Shown here: piece after piece, positions 1-8,612 of the stretch
How positions within the stretch are numbered: the first letter of the stretch is position 1
Layout of the letters: each line of letters opens with the position of its first letter
Assembly: GCF_002863565.1 (NCBI RefSeq)
Contig: NZ_PGUW01000002.1
Span: 124,001 to 188,000 of the forward strand
Source: Bacillus sp. V5-8f
Lineage (GTDB): Bacteria; Bacillota; Bacilli; Bacillales; DSM-1321
DNA: 64,000 nt
Direction: 5' to 3'
Notes under the pieces: generated by a model
The model's input: only the letters and a program-made list of their open reading frames with translations
Told to the model about the DNA's origin: nothing
The model's database searches: none
Program-made: the position numbers and the translations under genes

Positions 1-1
1 C

Positions 2-280
2 GGCAATGCGATAGGCAATCTGGTAAGCGGCTGCTTAACCCTTCATGACACAAGGCTTTTTTCCTTTTTGAAGAATCTTGCAGACATCGAAAATATCCAC
101 TTAGAACCATCTGCACTCGCAGGCTTCTACGGTCCCATCCAATTGATCTCAGAGGGCGTAAATTATTTAAGAAAACATGATTTGACACAGAAAATGGAAA
201 ATGCCCATCATATCATTTGGGCCACCGGAGGAAGTATAGTTCCCCACGACATCATGAAAAGTTATTATCTTAAAGGATGA
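2..280 (+). CDS. dsdA: D-serine ammonia-lyase, C-terminal fragment
   Basis: This is the last 92 codons of a reading frame that is open from the left edge, so the gene is cut by the window. The stretch LEPSALAGF followed by a run ending in IIWATGGSIVP is the C-terminal signature I know from D-serine dehydratases (PLP-dependent, D-serine to pyruvate plus ammonia). The catalytic lysine and the PLP phosphate loop would lie upstream and cannot be seen. A hairpin terminator follows 25 bases after the stop. A related PLP lyase of the same fold remains possible, but the end signature favours DsdA. Confidence 0.75.
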   Translation, partial: GNAIGNLVSGCLTLHDTRLFSFLKNLADIENIHLEPSALAGFYGPIQLISEGVNYLRKHDLTQKMENAHHIIWATGGSIVPHDIMKSYYLKG

Positions 281-305
281 AAATATTGTATAAAGTTTAA
301 AAAGA

Positions 306-336
306 AAGCTTTCCAACAGGGAAGCTTATTTTTTAT
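306..336 (+). terminator. Rho-independent terminator after dsdA
   Basis: A 9-bp stem, AAGCTTTCC with GGGAAGCTT (one G-U pair), has a 4-base loop and is followed by ATTTTTTAT. The left flank is A-rich, so the same hairpin may also end the small minus-strand ORF that stops inside it. Confidence 0.8.
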
Positions 337-556
337 CCTGGTCTATCCCATCAATAACAGTAGTATCGGTGTAAATATATCTTGGGCGTATATTTTTTTC
401 CTCATTTCCGTAAAAGGCTTCTTGCAGCTGTTCATTTGCACTTTCCGTTTCGGATTGTTCATGTTGTGAAGTGGAACCAAATTGGCTATTTAATTTTAGA
501 TTAACGTTTTTTACCTGTTCTGAAATAATATTTCCGTTTTCCATTGGTTTTCTCAC
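326..556 (-). CDS. Small hypothetical hydrophilic protein
   Basis: This 76-codon ORF starts at a GTG (556); an ATG at 544 is an alternative start. The product is very polar, rich in N, Q, E and S, has no hydrophobic segment and ends in a charged IDGIDQDKK tail. I do not recognise a family. It lies convergent to dsdA and stops inside the shared terminator hairpin, as a real convergent gene would. The ribosome binding site is only a weak GAGAAAG, so the start is uncertain. It could be a chance ORF. Confidence 0.45.
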   Translation of the reverse strand: MRKPMENGNIISEQVKNVNLKLNSQFGSTSQHEQSETESANEQLQEAFYGNEEKNIRPRYIYTDTTVIDGIDQDKK

Positions 557-777
557 TTTCTCAATATTATTGATTATTTTAGCCTGCCCAATTTTGTAAA
601 AAAAGAAGTATAAAGTTATAGTGCAAAATTCAGAACAGAATATACATACACTTTTCGCCGCTTGAATTGCTAATTTTGTATTAAAACAAATAAAATGTGC
701 ATTTTATTGGGAAACTACCGGAAAGAAATAAAAAAGGATAAATTTTAACCAAAACATTTTGACAAGGAGAATGGATC

Positions 778-1743
778 ATGAAAAAGTTATCACAATTTGC
801 AGTAATTGTGTTGATGATGTTGGTAATTAACGCTTGTGGAAATGGAGACAACAATAACGCGGGAGGAAATAACAATAACAACGGTGGTGGCGGAGGAGCA
901 CAGTTGTCAGGAAACGTTAAAGTAGACGGCTCTTCCACCGTTTATCCAATCATGGAAGCAGTCGTGGAGGAATATGGAGCAGAGCAGCCTGATGTTAAAG
1001 TTTCTGTTGGGTCTTCAGGAACAGGAGGTGGCTTTAAATCATTTGCTGCAGGAGAAACCGATCTAACGAATGCTTCCCGTCCCATTAAGGATGAAGAAAA
1101 ACAACAGCTTCAAACAAAGGGTATTGATTACACAGAATTCAGGCTAGCGTTTGACGGACTTTCGGTAGTCGTAAATAAGGATAATGATTGGGTGGACCAT
1201 TTAACTGTCGATGAGTTAAGAAAGATGTGGCTAGAAACAGGAAGCCCTAAGAAATGGTCAGATATTAGAAAAGGCTGGCCAGACCAGGAAATAAAGTACT
1301 ACTCTCCAGGAACAGATTCTGGAACATTTGATTACTTTAATGAAGTTATTTTGGAAGATAAACCAATGGTTGAGAGTGCTACCCTTTCTGAAGATGACAA
1401 TATCCTTGTTCAAGGTGTTAGAGGGGACAAGAATTCAATTGGCTATTTCGGTTTTGCGTACTACCTGGAAAACAAAGATGATATCAAAGTAGTTCCCATA
1501 GATGGCGGAAAAGGGCCTGTTGAACCATCACACGACACGATCCAATCTGGTGAGTACTCTCCTCTTTCCCGTCCATTATTCGTCTATGCCAGCAATAAAG
1601 CGGTAAAAGAGAAAAAAGAGGTAAATGATTTCTTGCGATTTACATTAGAAAACGCCGGGGAATTCTCTGAGGATGTCGGATATGTGCGCCTACCCGATGA
1701 TGAATACAAAAAAGATATACAATCACTGGAAGCAATCAAATAG
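778..1743 (+). CDS. pstS: Phosphate ABC transporter substrate-binding lipoprotein PstS
   Basis: PstS captures inorganic phosphate outside the membrane and hands it to PstCA. The start is fixed by AAGGAG a few bases upstream. Residues 1-20 are a lipoprotein signal peptide ending in the lipobox INAC, so Cys20 should be lipidated. A low-complexity Asn/Gly linker of about 20 residues follows. The binding domain shows the family motifs VDGSSTVYP (phosphate loop), SGTGGGF and [11 protein letters not shown]. The 321-aa length is normal. It is first in pstS-pstC-pstA-pstB-phoU and is separated from pstC by a strong inverted repeat. PhoPR control would be expected, but I could not find clear Pho boxes in the preceding 220 bases. 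Confidence 0.96.
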   Translation: MKKLSQFAVIVLMMLVINACGNGDNNNAGGNNNNNGGGGGAQLSGNVKVDGSSTVYPIMEAVVEEYGAEQPDVKVSVGSSGTGGGFKSFAAGETDLTNASRPIKDEEKQQLQTKGIDYTEFRLAFDGLSVVVNKDNDWVDHLTVDELRKMWLETGSPKKWSDIRKGWPDQEIKYYSPGTDSGTFDYFNEVILEDKPMVESATLSEDDNILVQGVRGDKNSIGYFGFAYYLENKDDIKVVPIDGGKGPVEPSHDTIQSGEYSPLSRPLFVYASNKAVKEKKEVNDFLRFTLENAGEFSEDVGYVRLPDDEYKKDIQSLEAIK

Positions 1744-1763
1744 TTCGGGTTCGGTCCCCCTAC

Positions 1764-1821
1764 TTGGGGGTCAGTCCCCCATCCCGTTAATAGGGTAAAG
1801 CAGTGGGGGACTGACCCCCAA
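1764..1821. repeat. Perfect 18-bp inverted repeat between pstS and pstC
   Basis: The arm TTGGGGGTCAGTCCCCCA (1764-1781) recurs exactly as its reverse complement at 1804-1821, with a 22-base loop. Each arm is also itself a small hairpin (GGGGG/CCCCC). In RNA it would form a very stable stem about 20 bases after the pstS stop. It has no U-tract, so it is more likely an mRNA-stabilising or attenuating element, or a REP-like genomic repeat, than a full terminator. Confidence 0.85.
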
Positions 1822-1840
1822 AAGGAAAGGGGTTTTTTGT

Positions 1841-2785
1841 ATGGAAAAAGATGCTGCTGTAAAAAGTGTGCAGGCGATGATATCAGAGAAGATGCAAAAT
1901 AAACGGAAAGGAACTTCTCTTGAAAGTCTTGTACCCATTTTATTGTTCGTAACTGCGGCGGTTTCGGTGCTAACAACGATTGGTATTGTCCTAACTTTGA
2001 TTTTTGAAACAATTCTATTCTTTAATGAGGTGTCCATAAAAGAATTCCTAACAGCAGATAAATGGTACCCATTTTCTGAGACGCAGGCGTCGTATGGGAT
2101 CTTGCCACTTGTTTCTGGCACCTTAAAAGTAACTGGCATTGCCGTTTTGGTCGCTGTTCCTATCGGCATTGCGGCAGCCATTTTTTTAAGCGAATATGCT
2201 TCGGACCGTGCCCGAAGGATTATTAAACCAATCTTTGAGGTACTGGCTGGAATTCCTACCATCGTATATGGGTATTTCGCTCTGACATTTGTAACTCCTT
2301 TGCTGATGGAATTCGTCCCTGGGCTGGAAATCTTTAATGCGCTGAGCCCTGGTATCGTCATTGGGATTATGATCACACCCATGATTGCCTCGCTTTCTGA
2401 AGACGCAATGTCTTCGGTCCCTAGCGCAATGCGTGAAGGCGCCCTCGCATTAGGTTCTACCAAGTTCGAGGTAGCCCTTAAAGTTGTATTGCCAGCAGCG
2501 GCTTCCGGAATTGTTGCTTCTATCGTATTGGCGGTGTCAAGGGCAATAGGAGAAACGATGATCGTTGCCGTAGCAGCAGGTTCCTCACCAAATCTCAATT
2601 GGAATATAACTGGATCTATTCAGACAATGACTGCTTATATCGTACAGGTGAGCCAGGGTGACGTCGGCTACGGCACAACGATTTATTACAGCATCTACGC
2701 GGTAGGGATGACGCTGTTTTTATTTACTCTTGTGATGAACTTTATAGCCCAGTTTGTTTCCCGCAGGTTTAGGGAGGAGTATTGA
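1841..2785 (+). CDS. pstC: Phosphate ABC transporter permease PstC
   Basis: PstC is one of the two membrane subunits of the high-affinity phosphate importer. The 314-aa product has about six hydrophobic segments. It carries the binding-protein-dependent permease loop, here EGALALGSTKFEVALKVVLP, which contacts the PstB ATPase. The N-terminus is cytoplasmic and charged. AGGAAAGGGG precedes the ATG. The stop TGA shares its last base with the pstA start (TGATG), which indicates translational coupling. It lies just downstream of the intergenic hairpin, so it may be expressed at a lower level than pstS. Confidence 0.95.
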   Translation: MEKDAAVKSVQAMISEKMQNKRKGTSLESLVPILLFVTAAVSVLTTIGIVLTLIFETILFFNEVSIKEFLTADKWYPFSETQASYGILPLVSGTLKVTGIAVLVAVPIGIAAAIFLSEYASDRARRIIKPIFEVLAGIPTIVYGYFALTFVTPLLMEFVPGLEIFNALSPGIVIGIMITPMIASLSEDAMSSVPSAMREGALALGSTKFEVALKVVLPAAASGIVASIVLAVSRAIGETMIVAVAAGSSPNLNWNITGSIQTMTAYIVQVSQGDVGYGTTIYYSIYAVGMTLFLFTLVMNFIAQFVSRRFREEY

Positions 2786-3663
2786 TGAAATATATAGATG
2801 ATCGCAAAGTCATTTCCCAAATGAGGCCGAGAATGGCCCGGAACGTCATCTTTCGCACTTTGTTCCTGCTCGCTACGTTATTCGGCCTTTTGGTGTTAGG
2901 AATATTACTTTACCGCATTCTTTCACAAGGCCTTGGCTATTTGGATCTCCAATTTTTACAAAGTCTTCCTTCCAGAAGACCCGAACAGGCAGGCGTATTT
3001 ACCGCACTCATTGGTTCCATGTGGTTAATGGCTGTTGTTGCCCCCGTATCATTAATTCTTGGTGTAGGTACTGCCATTTATCTTGAAGAATATGCTAGTA
3101 AAAATGCCATCACAACTTTTATCCAAATAAACATCTCAAATTTGGCGGGAGTGCCGTCTATAGTGTTTGGACTCTTAGGGTTAACTGTATTCGTACGGGC
3201 CCTTTTCCTGGGAACAAGTGTCCTGGCAGCCGGCCTAACGATGAGCCTACTTGTTTTGCCTGTAATTATAGTGGCTTCACAGGAAGCCATCCGAGCAGTG
3301 CCGAAAGAGTTAAGGGAAGCTTCTTATGGCCTCGGTGCAACAAAATGGCAGACAATTATAAGGATTGTTCTTCCTGCTGCCATCCCAGGAATTTTGACTG
3401 GCGGAATTTTGGCACTTTCAAGAGCAATCGGTGAAACGGCTCCGCTGGTCGTTCTCGGCCTACCATTATTCGTTGCCTTTCTGCCAAGAACGGTATTTGA
3501 TATATTCACGGTTCTTCCGATGCAAATTTATAACTGGACCAGCCGGCCTCAGGAGGAGTTTCATGCCCTTGCAGCTGCGGGTATCATAGTATTGCTTACA
3601 TTATTGATTGTATTGAATACAATCGCTGTTTTGATTCGCAATAAATTTCAAAAGAGATATTGA
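2785..3663 (+). CDS. pstA: Phosphate ABC transporter permease PstA
   Basis: PstA is the second permease subunit and partners PstC. I chose ATG 2785, which overlaps the pstC stop by one base and has GGGAGGAG 5 bases upstream; an in-frame TTG at 2782 is less likely. The 292-aa product has several membrane segments and the ABC-permease loop [21 protein letters not shown]. This is the same motif as in PstC but in a distinct sequence, as expected for the heterodimer. pstB follows after 31 bases with its own ribosome binding site. Confidence 0.95.
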   Translation: MKYIDDRKVISQMRPRMARNVIFRTLFLLATLFGLLVLGILLYRILSQGLGYLDLQFLQSLPSRRPEQAGVFTALIGSMWLMAVVAPVSLILGVGTAIYLEEYASKNAITTFIQINISNLAGVPSIVFGLLGLTVFVRALFLGTSVLAAGLTMSLLVLPVIIVASQEAIRAVPKELREASYGLGATKWQTIIRIVLPAAIPGILTGGILALSRAIGETAPLVVLGLPLFVAFLPRTVFDIFTVLPMQIYNWTSRPQEEFHALAAAGIIVLLTLLIVLNTIAVLIRNKFQKRY

Positions 3664-3694
3664 TTACTGGATTACCTTAAAGAGGAGGTCTAAG

Positions 3695-4519
3695 ATGACA
3701 AAAACAATGGAGACCAACCAGCCCACCACAGAAAACAAAGCAAATGCGCCAGGAAACAATGAAAATAATATTGTATATAAAACAAAGGAACTAAACCTAT
3801 GGTACGGTGAAAACCAAGCGTTAAAAAACATCAACCTGGATATTAATGAAAATGAAGTAACAGCAATCATCGGTCCTTCAGGCTGTGGCAAATCAACTTA
3901 TATCAAGACATTAAACAGGATGATCGAATTGGTACCGGGTGTTCGCACTGCGGGGGAAATTGCCTATAGGGGGAGAAATATTCTGGACAGATCTTACCGG
4001 GTTGAGGAGCTGCGGACCAAGGTTGGGATGGTGTTCCAAAAACCTAACCCGTTTCCAAAATCCATCTATGAAAATGTTTTGTATGGTGCATGGATCCATG
4101 GAATCCGCGATAAAAAAGTCCTAAACCAGATTGCTGAAAAAAGCTTACGGGGTGCTGCGCTTTGGGACGAAGTAAAAGATCGTTTAAATCAAAATGCATA
4201 TGGCCTTTCAGGCGGACAGCAACAGCGCCTTTGTATCGCAAGGTGCCTTGCAATCGAACCGGACGTTATTTTAATGGATGAACCAACCTCTGCACTGGAT
4301 CCAATCTCCACATTAAAGGTGGAAGAACTGATGCAGGAATTGAAAAAAAGCTATAGCATCATTATTGTGACACATAATATGCAGCAGGCCGCAAGGATTT
4401 CGGATAAAACGGCATTCTTCCTGAATGGTGAAGTGGTGGAATTCACGAAAACAACCAAAATGTTTTCAAAACCGGATGATAAAAGAACGGAAGATTATAT
4501 CACCGGCAGGTTTGGGTAG
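3695..4519 (+). CDS. pstB: Phosphate ABC transporter ATPase PstB
   Basis: PstB is the cytoplasmic ATPase that drives phosphate import through PstCA. Motifs in order: Walker [10 protein letters not shown] (about residue 57), Q-loop [14 protein letters not shown] signature LSGGQQQR, Walker B VILMDEP with the catalytic Glu, and the switch His in [21 protein letters not shown] is characteristic of PstB rather than of other ABC ATPases. The first 25 residues are a polar extension without counterpart in the core fold. AGAGGAGG precedes the start. The length of 274 aa is usual. Confidence 0.97.
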   Translation: MTKTMETNQPTTENKANAPGNNENNIVYKTKELNLWYGENQALKNINLDINENEVTAIIGPSGCGKSTYIKTLNRMIELVPGVRTAGEIAYRGRNILDRSYRVEELRTKVGMVFQKPNPFPKSIYENVLYGAWIHGIRDKKVLNQIAEKSLRGAALWDEVKDRLNQNAYGLSGGQQQRLCIARCLAIEPDVILMDEPTSALDPISTLKVEELMQELKKSYSIIIVTHNMQQAARISDKTAFFLNGEVVEFTKTTKMFSKPDDKRTEDYITGRFG

Positions 4520-4568
4520 GGTGTATTTGCTGAGGGTGATTACATGGAAAACGAAGGGAGAATAATAT

Positions 4569-5228
4569 ATGGCGATACGTGAGAAATTTGAAGGGGATTT
4601 AAACAAACTGCAGCACCAGTTATTGGAATTAGGAGATTTTACAAAAGACGCGCTTACAAGAGCGATGGAAGCCCTGGAAACACAAAATGTTGAATTAGCC
4701 CTTGAAATCATGGAAGATGATACAAAGGCAGATATTCTCGAAGAAGAAATTAATGATTTTTCGATTTGGCTGATTGCCAAACAGCAGCCTGTTGCCATTG
4801 ACCTTCGTAGAATTATTGCGGCGATCAAGATTGCAACCGATGTGGAAAGAATTGCAGATTTTGCTGTAAATATTGCAAAATCCACGATCCGCATTGGTTC
4901 GGAGCCTTATATACAGCCTCTAGATAACATCAAAAAGATGCATGGCATTATGTTGGATATGCTGGCATTGTCTCTAGAGGCGTTTAATGAAGAGGATGTT
5001 GAAAAAGCAAAGAGGGTAGCGGATATGGATGACCAAGTTGATGATTTATATGGGCAAACGATTAGAAGCTTCCTATCCACGAACCAGAACAATCCAGAGC
5101 TGCTGCCGCAAGTCACTCAGCTATCGTTTGTATGCCGTTTTTTAGAAAGAGCAGCCGACCATTGCACAAACATTGCAGAAAGTGTTTATTACATGGTCAA
5201 AGGCAGAAGATATGATTTAAACAGTTAA
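4569..5228 (+). CDS. phoU: Phosphate signalling protein PhoU
   Basis: PhoU is a peripheral protein that links Pst transport status to the PhoR kinase and dampens phosphate uptake. The 219-aa all-alpha product has two related three-helix halves. Each carries a metal-binding E/D-rich stretch (ADILEEEINDFSIWLIAKQQPV in the first half, VADMDDQVDDLYGQ in the second). The segments RIADFAVNIAK and RAADHCTNIAES are the repeated family signature. It ends the pst operon and is followed by a terminator. Confidence 0.95.
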   Translation: MAIREKFEGDLNKLQHQLLELGDFTKDALTRAMEALETQNVELALEIMEDDTKADILEEEINDFSIWLIAKQQPVAIDLRRIIAAIKIATDVERIADFAVNIAKSTIRIGSEPYIQPLDNIKKMHGIMLDMLALSLEAFNEEDVEKAKRVADMDDQVDDLYGQTIRSFLSTNQNNPELLPQVTQLSFVCRFLERAADHCTNIAESVYYMVKGRRYDLNS

Positions 5229-5240
5229 CTACTACATTGT

Positions 5241-5275
5241 AGCTTTACTTCATTAGTAAGGCTGCTTTTTATTTT
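5241..5275 (+). terminator. Terminator of the pst-phoU operon
   Basis: AGCTTTACT pairs with AGTAAGGCT over 9 bp around a 5-base loop, followed by GCTTTTTATTTT. It lies 12 bases after the phoU stop. Confidence 0.85.
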
Positions 5276-5361
5276 CTAGATGGCCAACGATTTTTTTTGT
5301 AGTTTAATGGATTCGTAGTACAATATATTCATTAAGCTTTTAATACGAAAGGGATTGAAAA

Positions 5362-6078
5362 GTGGCCATTATAAGTTTCATTATGTTCCTATTTATTTTA
5401 TATACAATCATTCCTACTGTGCTTATTCGAACAAGAAAAATCGGGATCACAAAAAGGTTAATGGAGCAAAAAGCGCTAGCTTTAACATTTGACGACGGAC
5501 CGGATCCAGTATATACTATACAGCTTTTGGATTTGTTAAAAACATATGGAGCCAAAGCAACATTCTTCGTGGTGGGACATAAAGTGCAAAGGCATCCGGA
5601 AATTATAAAACGGATGCATGAAGAGGGACATACGGTTGGGATTCACCATTATAATCATGTTTCCAGCTGGATCTTGACACCTTCCGCTTTGCGGAAACAA
5701 TTAAAATTGACGGAACAAGCCATCCATGATTGCATAAAAGAAGAGGTTTCCTTTTATCGTCCGCCCTGGGGGCATTTTAATATATTTACACTTCTCGTGA
5801 GCAAGAAATACAATGTCATTATGTGGTCTGATATTTTCAGTGATTGGAAAGTACGAGCATGTAAAACAACACTCCTGAACCGATTACGGACAGCTACAAG
5901 ACCAGGTTCCATTTTACTTCTCCATGACAGCGGTGAAACGTTCGGAGCGGACCAGGAGGCACCCCGGTATATGATTGAAAAACTGGAAATTTTTTTGAAA
6001 GAAAGCAAAAAAAGCGGATCGGTTTTTATATCGATGGAGGAAGCATATGAAGATCATAACTTAAAGAGGATTATATGA
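5362..6078 (+). CDS. Membrane-anchored polysaccharide deacetylase (NodB-type)
   Basis: This is a predicted CE4 carbohydrate esterase that removes acetyl groups from an N-acetylated glycan. The 238-aa product starts at GTG 5362 behind GAAAGGG. Residues 4-22 form one hydrophobic segment, probably a membrane anchor or uncleaved signal. The NodB motifs are in order: TFDDGPDP (catalytic Asp pair), HHYNH (metal His), YRPPWG, and LLLHDSG near the end. It overlaps the following dedA gene by 4 bases (ATGA), and a UgtP-like glycosyltransferase follows, so the three genes form an envelope operon. The substrate cannot be told from sequence. Confidence 0.9.
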   Translation: MAIISFIMFLFILYTIIPTVLIRTRKIGITKRLMEQKALALTFDDGPDPVYTIQLLDLLKTYGAKATFFVVGHKVQRHPEIIKRMHEEGHTVGIHHYNHVSSWILTPSALRKQLKLTEQAIHDCIKEEVSFYRPPWGHFNIFTLLVSKKYNVIMWSDIFSDWKVRACKTTLLNRLRTATRPGSILLLHDSGETFGADQEAPRYMIEKLEIFLKESKKSGSVFISMEEAYEDHNLKRII

Positions 6079-6662
6079 CGGTTGATACAATAACTCATTA
6101 TATTAATATATACGGTTACTTTATTATATTTCTTTTTTTATATTTTGGCGTGGTTGGCATTCCGGCTCCCGAGGAATCGCTATTGTTTCTAATCGGAGTT
6201 TTAGTTATCCACCAACAGCTTGATTTTGGACTAGCAGTTTTCAGTGCTACGCTCGGCGTATTCTTAGGAATGTTAACCGCATATGGTTGCGGGAAATTCG
6301 TAGGATACCCATTCATCAATCGATTCGGCAAATATGTGGGAATAACAGCCGAACGATGGGAAAAAGCTAAAAATCAATATGCCAAAAACGTTGGTAAAAC
6401 GATTATATTCGGTCTTTATATACCAGGACTAAGGCAAATAAGCCCTTATTTCGCAGGAATTGCGAATATTGGGTTTCCCACATTTTTTATCTATTCCTTA
6501 GTAGGCACCGTTTGCTGGGCAGTGCCCTTTATCGTTGCCGGGTATGTTGCAGGAGACTTGTTTGATATAAACCCGATGTATGTACCTTATTTAGGGATTT
6601 TATTCTCATTTATTTTTATTATATATGTATCCATAAAGTATGTTAGAAAAAAAAGAAGATAA
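6075..6662 (+). CDS. DedA family membrane protein
   Basis: The 195-aa polytopic protein belongs to the DedA/SNARE-associated superfamily, whose members act in lipid-carrier or phospholipid flipping and envelope homeostasis. Visible family marks are PAPEE in the first loop, the GCGKFVGYPFINRFGKY segment, and the re-entrant IPGLRQISPYFAGI, which matches the conserved Arg/Gly-rich motif. It has about five hydrophobic segments. Four-base overlap with the deacetylase gene implies coupled translation. In an operon with a deacetylase and a lipid-sugar transferase, a role in recycling or flipping a lipid-linked intermediate is plausible but inferred. Confidence 0.9.
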   Translation: MTVDTITHYINIYGYFIIFLFLYFGVVGIPAPEESLLFLIGVLVIHQQLDFGLAVFSATLGVFLGMLTAYGCGKFVGYPFINRFGKYVGITAERWEKAKNQYAKNVGKTIIFGLYIPGLRQISPYFAGIANIGFPTFFIYSLVGTVCWAVPFIVAGYVAGDLFDINPMYVPYLGILFSFIFIIYVSIKYVRKKRR

Positions 6663-6681
6663 GTTCTGAAGGAGCTTGTTT

Positions 6682-7833
6682 ATGAAGATTCTTGTATTGC
6701 CGTTATTCCAATTTCCTACTGGACATTTAAAAGTTGCAGAAACAATAAATGAATACATCAGAAACCAATACCCGGCTTATGACATTCAAATCGTTGATTT
6801 TTTAAGTTATTCTAATGTCAGTTTGGAAAGAATGGTGTCTTCCATTTATTTTAGCTGGATTAATAAGAGCCCTTCTATTTATCGAACTTTATATAAAACC
6901 ATCATGTATTCGGAGAATCACCGAAAATTTAAAGTGGATTTCCGGCTTTTTTCCCTTTATTTCGAGGGTAAAATGATGCAGCTTATCGAACAGGCTAAAC
7001 CTTCTTTAATTATCTGTTCCCATTCCTTTCCTTCAAGTATCATAGGAAAGTTAAAACAGAAGGGAAGATTGATGGATATTCCTGTCGTGAATATTTATAC
7101 TGATTTTTTCATCAATGATGTGTGGGCAAAGAAAGAGATTGAATATCATCTTGTCCCTCATAGAGATGCAAAAAGAATTTTGATTAATGAGCACAATATT
7201 AAAGAGGACTGCATCTTTGCAACAGGCATTCCTATAAAATCCTCTTTTACCATTCCTGGCAAAAAGACAAAAAATAAACGAAAGCACATACTAGTTGCGG
7301 GTGGTAATAATGGTTTATTTAATAGCGGTGAATTCATTGAAGTGATGAAGGAATGTCACTTCGTTACTTTTACAGTGCTCTGTGGGAACAATAAAGAATT
7401 ATTTGACCAATTATTTAACCTTAATAAGAGCCATATCCGGCCTAAAGGGTATATTGAGAATCCAAGGGAATTAAACGCCATATACAATGAGGTCGACGCA
7501 ATCCTGACAAAGCCTGGAGGTGTCACAATCAGTGAAGCGCTTCACAAGCGGCTTCCGATTTTTATTCATAATTGGCTTCCGGGACAAGAAGAGATTAATT
7601 TAAAGTTTTTATTGCAACAAGGAGTGGTAAAGTGTGTAGCACCAGATAACTTTATCGACAAATTGAAAACAGTCATTTTAAATGAAGAAGAAATCTCAGC
7701 AATGAAGAAACAAATCGATGTTTATCTCGAAAAAGAATCTGACAAATTTGCAGATGTAATGAGCCATATTATAGAAAGGGAATTCTCCCACACATATTTA
7801 AAAGCAGAATGGGTCGTACAGGGCATTTTCTAA
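6682..7833 (+). CDS. MGDG-synthase/UgtP-like glycosyltransferase
   Basis: The 383-aa protein has the two halves of this GT28-type family: an N-terminal domain with the FPTGHLKVAETI start typical of MGDG synthases (acceptor side), and a C-terminal nucleotide-sugar domain with LTKPGGVTISEAL and LPGQEEIN. Relatives such as Bacillus UgtP add glucose to diacylglycerol. The ATG at 6682 is preferred over the upstream TTG because GGAG lies 7 bases before it. It follows the deacetylase and dedA genes with a 19-base gap. It is clearly a paralogue-type sequence, so acceptor and sugar are not certain. Confidence 0.85.
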   Translation: MKILVLPLFQFPTGHLKVAETINEYIRNQYPAYDIQIVDFLSYSNVSLERMVSSIYFSWINKSPSIYRTLYKTIMYSENHRKFKVDFRLFSLYFEGKMMQLIEQAKPSLIICSHSFPSSIIGKLKQKGRLMDIPVVNIYTDFFINDVWAKKEIEYHLVPHRDAKRILINEHNIKEDCIFATGIPIKSSFTIPGKKTKNKRKHILVAGGNNGLFNSGEFIEVMKECHFVTFTVLCGNNKELFDQLFNLNKSHIRPKGYIENPRELNAIYNEVDAILTKPGGVTISEALHKRLPIFIHNWLPGQEEINLKFLLQQGVVKCVAPDNFIDKLKTVILNEEEISAMKKQIDVYLEKESDKFADVMSHIIEREFSHTYLKAEWVVQGIF

Positions 7834-7923
7834 TTGTGTCCGTTGGAACAGACACAGCAGCCTGCTTGCATCTATATTCCGGAACAGCTATCATAATAAA
7901 AAATTGAGAGGGTGTGAACTTGT

Positions 7924-8514
7924 ATGGGAAAAGTGCTGCCTCCCGGCCAATTCGAGACGGATACTTGGCCAATCCTGCATCAGGGCGATGTTTACCAATT
8001 TGACGAAAACTCCTGGAATTTTAGGCTCTTTGGAAGAGTGAAAGAAGAAATTACCTTGTCGTTTGCGGAAGTAATGAGCCTCCCGAAAACCACCTCAACA
8101 GTTGATATGCACTGTGTGACCACATGGTCAAAATTTGATACTACTTTTGAAGGAATTGCTCTAAGGGAGCTTGTAAAACTCGTAGAACTATATGAAGATG
8201 TAACGCATATTCAAATTTATGGATATTATGACGGAGACAGGTTTGGCTATAGCGCAAATATGCCACTAGCGGATTTACAGGGTGATGATGCTTTATTTGT
8301 GTATCGTTGGAAGGATGCCAACCATGACTGGCAAGACATTTCACCGAAGCATGGATACCCGCTCAGATTCATCCCGCCGGCTTCCTTTTATTTATGGAAA
8401 GGCACAAAATGGGTTTCAGGAATCCGTTTTATGAATGTAAACATAGCAGGCTTCTGGGAACAGCTCGGTTATTCAATGTCTGCAAATCCCTTTAAAGAGG
8501 AAAGATACAGCTAA
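7924..8514 (+). CDS. Sulfite-oxidase-like molybdopterin oxidoreductase
   Basis: The 196-aa protein matches the single-domain oxidoreductase molybdopterin-binding family (relatives of YuiH/MsrP). The likely molybdenum-ligand cysteine is in DMHCVTTWSKFD, and the pterin-binding region runs through GYPLRFIPPASFYLWKGTKWV. It lacks a signal peptide and the C-terminal dimerisation domain of true sulfite oxidases, so it is probably a cytoplasmic enzyme of unknown substrate. GAGAGGGTG precedes the ATG. It stands alone between the glycosyltransferase and the Nudix gene. Confidence 0.85.
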   Translation: MGKVLPPGQFETDTWPILHQGDVYQFDENSWNFRLFGRVKEEITLSFAEVMSLPKTTSTVDMHCVTTWSKFDTTFEGIALRELVKLVELYEDVTHIQIYGYYDGDRFGYSANMPLADLQGDDALFVYRWKDANHDWQDISPKHGYPLRFIPPASFYLWKGTKWVSGIRFMNVNIAGFWEQLGYSMSANPFKEERYS

Positions 8515-8545
8515 TTTTAATTACATAAAAAAAACCCATTTAAAT

Positions 8546-8578
8546 GGGGCAAACTCAGATTCCCGGGATTGCCCCTTT
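8546..8578 (+). terminator. Weak hairpin between oxidoreductase and Nudix genes
   Basis: GGGGCAA (8546-8552) can pair with TTGCCCC (8569-8575), followed by only TTTGC. An overlapping smaller palindrome, CCCATTTAAATGGG at 8535-8548, is preceded by eight A residues and would be a better terminator for minus-strand transcripts, although no minus-strand gene is seen here. Confidence 0.4.
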
Positions 8579-8612
8579 GCAAAACAGAAAATTAAAAAAG
8601 CGGGGTGAAAGG

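Noticed and set aside
557..777. Pho boxes before pstS
   Set aside because: TTAACC and TTGACA occur near 748-763, but not as the regularly spaced TTAACA-type direct repeats expected for PhoP binding, so no site is annotated.
681..938. Minus-strand ORF of 85 codons with a poly-Pro/Leu run
   Set aside because: It is the antisense of the Asn/Gly linker and signal peptide of pstS. Low-complexity shadow with no ribosome binding site.
1771..2598. Minus-strand ORF of 275 codons opposite pstC
   Set aside because: Long only because pstC codon usage leaves the opposite frame open. The composition is not protein-like and pstC is a clear family member.
7834..7923. GTGTC...GACAC hairpin after the UgtP-like gene as terminator
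   Set aside because: Only a 5-bp stem and no following T-run; too weak to call.
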